This document shows, one piece after another, positions 39,967-52,100 of a stretch of DNA of 64,000 nt (position 1 is the stretch's first letter; the number at the start of each line of letters is the position of its first letter). Origin of the DNA: Onchocerca lupi (taxonomy: Eukaryota; Nematoda; Chromadorea; Rhabditida; Onchocercidae); contig JAOVVO010000432.1 in assembly GCA_028564675.1 (NCBI GenBank), positions 1 to 64,000 of the forward strand. Reading direction: 5' to 3'. The notes beneath the pieces are model-generated. The model saw only the letters and a list, made by a program, of their open reading frames with translations. It had not been told where the DNA came from and searched no databases. Made by a program: the position numbers and the translations under genes.

Positions 39967-42846
39967 ATAAACTTAAATATAAATCAGTATGTAAAAATTA
40001 AATTCTTCATAATTATGGATTATGGAATATGTTCTTTTTTTTTTTTTTTTTTCATAGTAAATGTTCTAATTAAAAAAAAAATTCTACACTGGGTATCAAT
40101 AAAAAGCTTTGAATTTAATGTATAATTATGGATAATGATTGCTCTCAGTAAAACTTGAATAGAAATAAATAATAGGATACAAATTCTTATAATAACACAT
40201 ACAATTTTACGAGTGAACAGAGTAATTTACAAAGTATTTTTATTTTAAGCGTGGCAACTAGATTTTAGCATTTATAATAAATTTGAATTATAATTTCAAT
40301 TTGAAAATATGGAAAATTTCAATATTTCATTTAGAAATTTAAATGAGATAAAATTAAATTTTCGTTCATCGTTGTTTTCATTTATCATAAAAAATATGGA
40401 AATTACATCGATTAAGTTTAGAAATATAACCAATCAGCACAGAACAGAAATTAAATTGTCAATATAAGATAAACATATCAATTTTTTGTTTGCAAAACTT
40501 TCGACAGATATTTTGATTTCTTTTACAACTCCATAATTAAAATACATCTAATCGAATTGAATTAAAAATCTAACGATAAAAAATTGAAATCAGCTTTATT
40601 TATAAGCTAATTTAATTTGGTTTTCAATAGTACACTGAATCAGATCATGCAATAAGTCTTGAATGTCTCAAAATATCGAATCTTTTCTCGATAAAACGAA
40701 TAAAAGTGAATATCATTGTATTACAATACTTGAAAAGATTATATTAAATTTTAAAGCAGTTATTCATTTTAAATTTTTATTTATTTATTTCATTTGAAAT
40801 TTTATATCATAAGAGAATATTGGGAACATGAAGTAAGCACAAATGCGATTAAAATTAAACTTTTTCACTACTTACAAAATATATTAGAAGAAATTAATTA
40901 ATAATTTCTTGCATTAATTAAAAATCCACACTTTATGATTGTTTTATAAAAATATGAGAAACGGGAGAACAATATCATTTTTTTGTTTTTAAAAAAAAAT
41001 AAAAAATATTCGATGAATAAAAATTAGAAGTATTGCATAAATATTGTTTTGGTATTTTATTCAAATATCAAACAAATAAATGAATATTGAAACAATGAAA
41101 AATTAGCTGTCGGATTAAGAAAATATGTATTAATGCAAATATTCGAGTAAATTTATTTCTTTTTTCTTCTTCGAATTAATATCCAGGAAAATTGATTTTT
41201 CCTGTCTTTTGAAATGATCAAAATGACATCATCTTAAGTGAAGAAATAATATGCCAAGCATTACTACTCATCTGTCGTAATTGATCGATATCCGAAAGTT
41301 ACTTTTATTTGAAGTTATCAATTAACTATTTATGATTATCCTAAGTAATACGAAAATAAACCTTTCTTTTAAATATCAACATCAAATCAATTCATCACTG
41401 AATGAAGCAAATTTGATAAGTTATGACTGCAAAATTATAAAATATTGCTATAAATATAAATAGTATTTTTGCTTTACTTTAACTGAAAAATTGCTAATTT
41501 TAGGAAAATATTAAAATTTAACACTAAGAAGATTCTCTTTTTCGGTTTACTTCATCATCGTACCCATTTCTTCTTCCACATTGTTGTATGAACATTATAT
41601 CATTCGATTAATCGAAATTTTATTGATAAGTAGCAAATTCGATTAGTTTACTTTTGATCAATGATGACAGTGTGATTGCTATAACTATATTAGTTAAAAA
41701 TAATTCAATCATAAAAATAAGGAATGCATGCCTAATAATTTAATAAATTTAGAGCTACAACAAGCAAATCTGAACAAAAAATAAATTAAAATAAACAATA
41801 CATTTATAAATAATAACAACTAATTAATACAAACATAAGCTTGAAGAAATATATCTCGCATAAATATATATCGTAAATAATTGTTGAGATAATTATTACA
41901 AGAATAGAATAAAAAAAAACGAAAGCATATTAAATAACAATAATTTAATCATATCACTCACTATTGGAAATCAAGAATGGCTCAGATGAGAATGATAAGG
42001 TTTGCAAAAGATGACATACATTCATTTTCATCCTTTCGGATCAAAGTAACAACGTAGAAGAGGAATGAGAAAGAAATCAAAATCAAATTAGGAAAAATGA
42101 AGTGGAAATAAGAAAAAAAAATTAAAAAATGGAGTACTTGAAATTTTATCTGTTTAATCAATAAGATAATATAACATCAATTTTTCGTTCTTTTAAATTT
42201 GATTATATATCAAATAATCAATGAATGATAAATGGAAAAATATCGCGAACGAATAAATTTCTTTATAAAAAGGAATTCCTTTACAAATTATTCATTTATA
42301 CAATGTAATATAATAAATTTTGTAGCAAAAGAAAGTAATACAGCAACTAACTAGCAATAAATTATCATTCATCAACTTCGATGAATAAGAAAATATTAAA
42401 ATAAATCATATGCAGCAAATGATTTATGCATTGACAAATGCAAAGCTATTGAAATAATTAATTTTAGTTCCTAAGTTTCAGGTTTTTAAACTCAATTTGC
42501 ATCTTTCAACCTTAATTTCTCAACCAAAAAATTTTTCTTTCGCTTCCCCTTACTACAGTGGAATTAATATCAAAAAATTGGAAATCTTCATTGTGCCATA
42601 GAATATTCAAAGTAAAAAAATACTGATAATGCAAAACAAGATTTAACGCTACCACAAATTTTATTATTCTTTGTCAATGATTGAATCTATGCAGAATTTT
42701 TGTTTTTTTTCTTTTCTAAATCTCGGATATTTATAAATTATAATCTTAAAATATCAAAAATTTGCAGGATTTGCTCTCGACAAAAAAATTTAAGCGCATG
42801 CAATTTTCCAATTGCTTCTTAGTAGTGACAAAAACAGATGTTAATA

Positions 42847-42852
42847 TTTATT
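42847..42852 (-). other. candidate polyadenylation signal, MAP kinase kinase gene
   Basis: AATAAA on the minus strand about 183 bases beyond the kinase stop codon; the nearest perfect hexamer. Confidence 0.45.
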
Positions 42853-43034
42853 AATTATCTTATATGATAACAGATAATTTCATCACATATATTGAAAACC
42901 TTGGGGAATAGAAGAAGAAATGATAAAAACATTAAAAAAAAATTAAAACAACAGTCATGACAAACAAACAAGGCAGATTTGAAAAATGGAAAAAGTTTTC
43001 CTATTATATTTGCAGAATTTTATGCCCTAGAAAA

Positions 43035-46000
43035 TTATAAATTATTTTGTTTTTGTAAATTTAGCGCATGCTGTACATAATTGGCAACATATTCCGAAGT
43101 ACCATTTAAACTATCGTAATATTTGAAAAAATCCATCTCCATAAGCATTGCATAGTTTGGTCGAGCTTCTGTTTCTTTGACAAGGCTTAAAATTATCCAT
43201 ATAATTTATGAAAAAGAATTAAGCTTTAATTGACACTGATAATTACTTTCTACAAACTTTAAAACGACTTAAATTTTAAAAATTAGAAATACTCACCACG
43301 AATTGATAAACTGAACAGTTCTAATTGAATATACATCTGATGGACACATTATTGGCGCATCTCCATAAACAACCTGTTGAAGCTGTACAAAAAGCTCATT
43401 TTCGTTAAATCTCGGATATGGAAATACACCAAGGGCCACTTCTTGCTGTAAAAGAGAAAAAACAAATAAAAAAATCAGTAAAAAAAAATAAAAAAAAGGA
43501 AAAAAAGTTGTTCCAACAGTATTAAACAAGATGAATAAAATATCGATAATCCAAATTAACAGTTGGAATAAAAAACGATAATTTCATTCCATTTGTATTA
43601 TAAGCTTTTGTATTTCTTATCATAATAAGAATAAGTTAGACTTACCAGTGTAATTCCTAGGCTCCAAACATCAGAACGTATATCATATGCAGCATTTGTA
43701 AGCAATCTCTCAGGCTACAATACATTTAGCTAATTAATAATATTATAACAGAAATTTAGTGAAGATTTCCCTACCATTGCAAAGCTTTGATTGTTAAAAG
43801 AAATATTACATTTAAAAAAACTATTATTTCCGTAGGATTATTGTTTATAAATGAAAATTTTTTACTGATATACAAATCGTCTACGAAAAGTACAAAAACA
43901 AACTGCCATATATGGTCGGCATCCTGCTTCACGTGTTTGCGCTACAGAATTTATTAAATAGCCTGATATTCCGAAATCACAAAGCTTAATACTACCTCGT
44001 AGGTCCAGTAAGATATTGGATGGCTTTACATCTAAAATATGACATACTTAAATATAAGATTTACTTTAATTTATTTGATGAAATTCTACAACACTTCTTT
44101 TTGTGATAATTAATTTATTCACCAGTCTACTTGCCCATACAGCATTTAGTATCAATAGCCAACTGGACCTAAAATCCAATCCTATCTATTGCCATGAATA
44201 AAATATTGCTAAAATGTTATTACAGTTTGCTAAAATATGCAATTAAGATTATCTAGCACCCTAGAATATTTCAATCATATAGAAGTCGAAAATCGCTGAT
44301 ATATTTTGGTATAATATTTGCCGGAAAAGATCGAAATAATTTCATTATAAATATATTCAGATAATCAAAATATCGTTTTGCAAAAATATTTTCCACATGA
44401 TTTAACACTCAAGATGCATATAAATGAATGTTATCATACCTAAAGTAATTCTCATCTTTGCGATTACCAAGCTTATCTTCCTTCAGTAGTAAATAACGGG
44501 AACTAATTCACACGCATATGCTTCCGGTCTCATAATCTAGCTTCTGCACACTGATGGGAATACGGTAAAAAACGCCCAATAGAGAAAGGATTATTATCAG
44601 ACTCAGAACTGATTTGGGTAACGCGGCAAGTTGTACTCCTTCATCTCCCATCTAATATATATTCGTCATCAACCAATCTCCCAGAAAATAATCCTACTAT
44701 TCTTCAAACAAATATTCTGGTTACCAACAATCAAGAAGAAAATCCATATTCCAACTTTCGAGCGATATTCTTATCAACTATCACCAACCCACTCGATATT
44801 GATAAACTCTCCATTAAAGGTATTATTTGAATAATTATTGCTATAACAGCTAAGCAAGAAATATATTTTTTCACAATATTCGAAAAAAAAAAAATTCGAA
44901 ATGCATAACAGTAATTTTAATGTAGAAAGTTCGAACAACAGAAAATTATACCTCGATGGATAATTTTGATTTCATTTTTCAGGTGATTTAATGCTTTAAG
45001 TATCTGAAACAATACTATTTTTGAAAAATTTGAAAAAAAAAAAGGGCACAATCATTAGAAAAAAAGTAAGAATTGTATAGTTTTATTTTGTTTTGATAAT
45101 CAGCAGTACTTTCGTTTAATTATTCATCTGTCGTTTGATAATAAGAAAATTTTCTTTATGTTACATCATGACAGATAATATATTAATTGCCATTTTATTC
45201 TGCATCATTCTTGATCAAAACGGTAATTAATATATGGCTAATGGTTGAAAGTATAAGTTGAATTTTTAAATAATCAGTTAAAAATATATACAATTATGTA
45301 CCGATACGGCGACATGGCCAAGTATGCGCTCATCAAAAACGCCACGAGTATGATTATGAATAGTCTTGTACAAATTTTCCAGTGATATATCCATTAATTC
45401 CATACAAACCAAACAGTCTCCCTAAAATAATTGCCAACTTTCAGAAATAAAACCTTCGGGGAAATGATAACGCAATGAAAATAATTGTTCAGAGAAAAAA
45501 GAAATACAGTCCGGATCAATTCTGGTTCACCCCGGATTAAAAATAATTTTACGAACTTTTTATTTTCGTATTTAAAGCTCAAGAAAGCGCCTAATAATGA
45601 CTGGAAATCGACACTCAAAATTCATAACATGGATTAACCTCATGAAAGGTAAGGCCATAGAAAGTTACAACTTGAGGACAATCTGAAGCTTTCTTAATTG
45701 CATCAACCTCCTGTCTTAGACGTTTCATTGAACGATTGGCTTCGCCATCGTCATTTTTGCCAGAAATTATGCGAACCTTCTGAAAAAGACAATGTAAAAG
45801 AATTTCTTATTTTAATATCAGTCAGTTAAACAAAATTTTCGAATCCAGCCAAAGTATTATTCATTAATTAGTTTTCGAATTATTTCGAATTAAAATTGAT
45901 TTTTGGCCATCAATAAAATGTCTACTTTAACTGCCATATATCGACCCGTTTCATTGTGCCGCATCTTATGCACACGGCCGTAAGCACCCTCACCGATCGA

Positions 46001-46756
46001 TCCAAGGTCTGTCAAATCCTGTAATGTACACATATAGTACTGGTAAAAGAAAAACGATTTAATATCGCCTCTTATTCTTAATTTTTTTTTTTGGAAATAT
46101 CTATCCAAATAATATTACACTTTTCGAGACTCATCTCAATATTAGGCATGCATATTATAGCAACTTATAGCAAGTAATCAAGCTTATGATAAAACTTACA
46201 TATCTTATGCAGAACTAAAAAGAAATAGCCTGGAACCGGAAGAGGGGAAAACGATTCAATACTGCTTTGTATTGTTAATTAATTTGTTTCCAAAAATATC
46301 TTCCAGTGTGTAATTGAGTTTTTCAAATAGAAAAGTCCAACTAGATATTATTTTAAAGTAAAAGAAGAGGAAAAATAGTACCTCATAACCGAAGCAATAT
46401 TCCTTTGGCTCTTCCGGAAATCGTAATCTACCAGAAATGAACATCCGAATGAAACCCCTGTAAAATAGTGCTCAATTTCAAATTTATACATTTTATCGTA
46501 GTATACGAAGATTATTTATCTTCTACCCAGAACAGCATTGGGTTTCTGAAAACTTACAAAATTTCTATACATTCTTTAACATTATTTGTTCGTTAAAAAT
46601 TGAAAAATAGATAATATAAGGCTTTTACATATGTGAAATTTTCTCGACATCCTTAGCTCCATCGGGAACCATTTGAGCGTCACCCAATTCCATCTCTTCC
46701 ATTAACTCATCTTTTGCGGCATTCATTTCCGAACACATCCGGAAAAATATTTGTTC
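43035..46756 (-). CDS. MAP kinase kinase, MKK4 or MKK3/6 class
   Basis: Exons in coding order: 46756-46629, 46457-46382, 46018-45926, 45779-45639, 45421-45302, 45003-44952, 44031-43904, 43714-43646, 43445-43297, 43185-43035. All phases match. With the first in-frame ATG at 46738-46736 the product is about 362 residues; the first visible exon follows a TTCATAG acceptor, which could be cis- or trans-spliced. Kinase landmarks: glycine loop GEGAYG 71-76, lysine 93 (MAVK), HRD 196-198 with KPSN, DFG 216-218, activation loop S226-V-A-Q-T230, APE as MAPE 239-242, and the C-lobe segment FPYPRF. The S-x-A-x-T loop is the pair of sites phosphorylated by MAP3Ks in MKK4 and MKK3/6, and IKLCDFGISG is typical of that class. 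It would phosphorylate a JNK or p38 MAP kinase in stress signalling; which one cannot be told. The short N-terminus is acidic and shows no clear docking motif. Confidence 0.94.
44032..44951 (-). other. 920-base kinase intron with a coding-like island
   Basis: This intron splits the HRD aspartate codon (G|AT). Its middle and right part (about 44100-44830) is less AT-rich than other introns here and carries a plus-strand, antisense open frame of about 90 codons ending near 44830. It may be a decayed mobile-element fragment (see findings). Confidence 0.6.
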
Positions 46757-49118
46757 CTATGAAAAATTTTCGAACAAATCAACTCGCAATTAATGGAAAA
46801 TGAGATGGTCAAAAGGCTTATTCCAAGATTACTTCAATGGGTTTGATTATTGATGGTACAGTTCAATGGGATTTAGTTCCAGATTGTACAGTTCAAGTGA
46901 TTAGTTTTGAAATGACATAATTTAAAAGGCTTAATTGAAGATACACTATTGAACGGATTTATTTGATTCAAGATGATAAAAAATTTGAAGGATTTAGCTC
47001 GAGATGATATATTGTGAAGGGTTTAGTTCGAGATGATATAATTCAATGGATTCAATTCAATTATTTCAAGATTGAAAATTTGAAGTGCTCAGTTCGAAAG
47101 GTTATAATTTAATAGGAATTAATTCAAGATGATATATTATAAAGAATTTAGTTGAAGATGATATAATTTGATGGGTTCAGTTCAAAATAGCATAGTCCAA
47201 TGAATTTGGTTCAAAGATGCGCAGTTCAATGAGTTTAGTTACAACATTGCATCAATCAAAGAGCTAGATTGAGGAAATATAGATCAATGAATTTGGTTCA
47301 AGATGGTATAGTTCAGTTGAATTTAGTTCAAAATGGCATAGTTCAAAGTTCAGAGGATTTATCCAAGAAATGCAGGGGACAGGAAATTTTCACATCGGCG
47401 AGCTTGAAAAGACTATCGAGATATGTGTGTGTACAGTGACTTTCCGAGTTAAATAGTTACAATTGATGTGGAAGTAGTGATGTAAAAGAGAGTGGCAGAG
47501 ATTGATGAGAATGGAAATATTTTTGATAGAGATTGAGAGAACTGAAAATACTGCAAGTACTTGAGAGATGCCAAATTATATTGAAATTTTTGAGGCAGCA
47601 TACTCATTAGGGATTAAGAATGTTTGCTAATAGTTAGGCTATTAATAATAGTACTGATTCAGCATAGCCACAGCGAGAAATGAATTATATAACTTGTAGT
47701 TAAAGAAACGACAGACGAGGAAGACTTTTGCTAGAGAATGAGAAAATGGCAAGAGAGTAGTGAATGTACATTGCAATGATGTTAAGAGGACAATGATGTG
47801 AATAAGAAACATATTTGAATGGTAATTAAAATTAAAATTTGCATCAATGTCATCTATTTGTAAGTACAGATGTTAAACGTATTTTGGATTCTTTCAAGAT
47901 TGCTATGATTTGTTCAGTCATAAGGATTATGAGTTCCATTTTTCAAAAAAATTAAGGGAATTGAATTTCAAAGAAATCAAGAACTTTTTTTCTTTTTTTT
48001 TTTAATTTTAATTTTAAATCCATCATATTTACTTTCACTGGTAGTATGATGGAACATGCAGACAACGAATTCGTTGGGTATTTTCTTAGCAATTTTATTG
48101 AGGCTATCTTGATTGGTGTATTTTCCGATATCTAATTAAATCATGCTGAATTAATTGAGCCTAATAAACTCATTTATAAATAACTATATAAAATTGATCT
48201 AAAGAATCCTAACGTCAAATACCCAATTTTAATTTTCTTTAAAAAAAAAAAAAAAAAAAACAAACAAAGTAAAATTCAAATTTTCTATGGAAGCAACTAT
48301 GCAAATTCTTTTCAATTTATGACTGAGTTCTTCCAAACAAACAAAATTTGGAATTTGGCATTGGAAAAAATATGTCGATAGGGTGACAGTTTTTCTGTGT
48401 TTGATGTTATTTTTAAAAGGGAAAGTTTGTGTTATGGATTTAATTGTGGCTGTTTGTTATCATTGTACATACAATGGTCGCTAACATCTTCTTCTTACTA
48501 CCTTTTTTCTTTGTTCTTTTTTGTGCTATTATCAAAGCAATCGATAAGGTTGATTGATTATGTTGAAATTGATTTTTTTCATCCAATTTTTTCATCATTT
48601 GGTCATCTATTGGAAGTGGAAGTGATAACATCATCAATTGATAATTGGTAATTATAGATTACCACAGTTGAATGGAAATGTTAATTCCATTCATTTAGTG
48701 GAAGAGATGAATTTGGTAAGTTATAAATATTTGTTCATAGATTGATTACTCGATTTCGATGCAATCACCTCCGCTCTCTTCCCTGTCCCCACCAACATAG
48801 AAATCAATCCTCAATGTGAATCAACAATTTTCTAATTAGCTTGAAAGTTTTGCAGTTCATTAAGCTCAAGTCCGCAAGTTATGGATAATGGGTGGAAGGA
48901 AGGGAGAAGGAGAGAAGAAGGAAGGAAGTGGAGGAAAGAGAGAAAATAGGGTTTGAGAGTTGAGGAGTAATGAATAAAGTTGCTTAGCAGAGGAGGAAAA
49001 GGATGATTTCGATGAAGAATCAGTGGGAGACAAGCACTGAACAACAAACAAAACTACTGATCAATCGAAACAACACCTCAACATGTGGTAAATCTGCTTC
49101 GATAGTATGTAAGCTAAG
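46757..49118. other. divergent intergenic region between kinase and SMYD genes
   Basis: The two genes are transcribed away from each other from this 2.4-kb region, so it probably holds both promoters. The kinase-proximal part is a decayed minisatellite (46821-47370). The rest is unique sequence with a purine-rich patch at 48.89-48.98 kb and one possible 5' exon of the SMYD gene (48668-48715). Confidence 0.65.
46821..47370. repeat. decayed ~29-bp minisatellite upstream of the kinase gene
   Basis: Roughly 17 diverged units of about 29-30 bases, each resembling 'ttcaatgggtttag' followed by 'ttcaagatgatata'. Units differ by substitutions and small indels, so it is easy to miss. It starts about 65 bases upstream of the first visible kinase exon. 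Confidence 0.8.
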
Positions 49119-52100
49119 ATGAAGAAGAAGAAGAAGAAGCCTCATCGTCATGCTAAAGCTGGTCATCGATCTCGTCAACCGGACATCAAGAATGATACGT
49201 CCATTCAGGTTTCTTGTACAATTTCAAATTTGTTGTTTGGAATTCACTCAGTCAGTCTATTTTTACATACAAAATACTATATTTATAATCGAATTTACTG
49301 AATTGAAAAGTAAGGGTTCGCTTCTCCCTTCCAAACTTTTTTTTTTTTCTTTTTTTCACTCTGATTTCATTGTCGAGTAGTGGAACAGATGGTTACTCCT
49401 ATGGAATTTATCGGTTAATGATTTTAAGTAAGAAGTGAGAAATTTGTTATATATGTTAATTAAAAATTCTAGGAAGAGTCAGTGAAATATAATGATACCA
49501 AAATAGCTGGAAAGAATGCGGTTGAATTGAATGGAGGAATGACTGCCGAAATTGATACATATGAAGATGATGATAGCTCATTGAGGATTGACTTCTATCC
49601 GTTCGCATATTCCCTTCATGATGAGCAGTTATCGAGCAGGTGCTGGTATTGCCTTGCAAAAGTTGATTCACTTAGGTAATAATTTGTTTTTTTTTTTTTA
49701 TTGCATACTTTTTATAGTTTTCTTTTATAGTCTATAGAAGTTTTTTTTTCCATTGATGAAAAGCATGCTTTAAGGTTCGAAACATCCATCCATTGAAGAA
49801 TGATATTGAGTTCTTCTGATTCGAAAAATTTTTATCTTAGATGGTAATTATAGATATCGTTGATTATAACCATCATCGAGTCATCATATAGCGATCATAA
49901 ACTTTAAGAATATTGTATTTTAGGCGCTGTCATGCATGTCATAAAGGAATGTTTTGCAATCAGAAGTGTCAGACATTAGGATGGAAGGATCATCGATCGG
50001 AATGTAAAGCTTTTAAAACGCATGATGCGATACCAAATATTGAAGTGCGTTTGTTGGGCAGGATTGTTACTCGTTATAAGGTTTGTTGCATACTAGGATC
50101 TATATTCTCACAGAACGAAGAATTAGGAGGAGAAAAAGATAATAACCTGAATTTTTCGAATCTAGAATTTGCAAAAGTTACAGTTCAGTGCATTATATTA
50201 TCAAATATAATTGACAGTATGGTTCAGGCAATTAAATTGGGAAAAGATAAGGAGGACGATAATTTTTACAAAGATCGTACATCTGAACGGTCCATTATGG
50301 ATATCTGGTCCCATACAGATTTCATTAAACAAGATTCTGCTGCGATGAAAAAATTCAGTGGTGAGAATTTGTCTATGGAAATGGAGAGGAAAATGGTGGA
50401 ATTGTCGGAATTTAGTACTCTAGTTCTTTTGGTGCAAAACCTTTTATGAACAAATTATAATTTCATTTTTCAAATACAAAAATTGTATTTGGCTGATCAA
50501 AAATGATATAGACGTTTGTCGGTTTTTTATTTTTAATCTAAATCCTGCATTTTTCAATGAATTTTGGATAAAAGACATGAAAGCAATCTAAGAATGAAAG
50601 GAATAAAAATGCAAGATTCGGAAACACATATGTAAAAAAAACCAAGATTGCCAGAATTAGTTGAAAGTAATCACGGATTTGATTTAAAGGTATCTATACC
50701 GATCTTCTTGCATTCTACGGATCGAAAGCAATGGTTAGTAAAGATGAAGTATTCGAACTTCACTGCCGAAATTATATCAATCGCCATGCGATCAGCGATT
50801 GCGGTTACATTGAGGTAATTTATTATATGTAAAAAGGATTTTGAATCGATAACTGATCAGTACATCCTATCTAGTCGTCAAGCAGAGCTATCTAATTTAA
50901 GGGCGCAATTTTGCATCGGACAAATGTGGATCTCTCGGTAAAAATTTGAAATTCCAGCAGTAGGATCATTCATTTTAATCTAATAGCTGCATAAGTTATT
51001 GATAGTTGAATACATAGCCTTGATGATCATCTTATGATAATGTTGCTTCGTGTGCTTGAAGTTTCAAGGCTGTGTTACATTGTGTTGTAATCCATAGTTG
51101 AACTACCCTTTCTGGATTGCTATGACATATCTTGCTTGCGAAAAACTTTCTGAAAACTAGAAATTTTAGTAGATATTAGGATTAGAGATTTAAAAACTAA
51201 TTCTTAAAAATTCCTTATTCTATTAACGAAATTTTCAGGAAATTGGGAAGGGTTTATATTTGGACTTATGTGCTTATGATCATAGTTGTCGTCCAAATAC
51301 AATATATACTTGTAATGGTTTTGTTGCAACATTAAGGGGCCTTACTGCTAGCGTCGACTTGCGAAATCTCAGTTCAACTCATTACTCTTACATAGATTTA
51401 ATCAAGTATGTACTTTTCTGATTGTTTTTAAATTAGGTCAAATGAGAAAAGGAATTTATTATTATGTCAAGGTAATATTAAGGGCAGTATTTATTATTTC
51501 ATACAGACTGGCGATTTTTTAAATTTTGATTTTATTTCTACCCAAACTTCAGTGTCTTTGGTGACTTGATTTTCTAAATAATTATTGCAGTACGACGCAG
51601 CAAAGACGTAAACTGTTAAAGGACACGTGGTATTTTGAATGTCATTGCAAACGTTGTGATGATCCGGATGATGCTCTTCTGTCATCCATTTTATGTCCGA
51701 ATTGTCCGGTAAATCAATTTTTTCATTCCGAATTTCCGCATTGCCAAAATTGATTTTTGCAAAATATATTCATTTACTTTTTTGAATTTCAGTAGTATGA
51801 ACACAATAATTTGTAGTCTTATATTGATTCTTTTTCGAAATATGCCATAAAAAAATGAATTTTCGCGTTTGAAATATATACTTTCACACTTACCTCATAT
51901 TAATATTAACTAGTAATGTATTTGTAGTACTTAAATTTGCATCTTTTTGCGTTCATAAAATGCAGTATGTTTGTAAAATGCTATTTTATAAATTGTCCTC
52001 AGTCGTAGAATCATACCCGGGCATACCTTATGAATCATATTATAGCTAGATGAAAATTACAGGAGAAACGGGAATGTTTATGCATATTCGGTGATGTATC

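Larger units (their letters stand above)
39754..43034. other. intergenic region between converging receptor and kinase genes
   Basis: Both neighbouring genes end into this 3.3-kb stretch, so it should hold both 3' UTRs. No exon chain was recognised. It has fewer long homopolymers than the gene-poor region to the left. Confidence 0.6.

Noticed and set aside
48397..48651. An 84-codon plus-strand frame upstream of the SMYD gene
   Set aside because: Composition is typical of random AT-rich sequence, and it does not join in frame to the SMYD start.
48832..49051. Pro/Leu/Ser-rich minus-strand frames upstream of the SMYD gene
   Set aside because: They arise from a purine-rich plus-strand patch, overlap the likely 5' region of the SMYD gene and have no family signature.
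50361..50449. Extension of the SMYD exon to the TGA at 50447-50449
   Set aside because: A good donor (GTG|GTGAGA) at 50360 joins in phase to the exon at 50690 and restores a family-like sequence, so the rest is intron.
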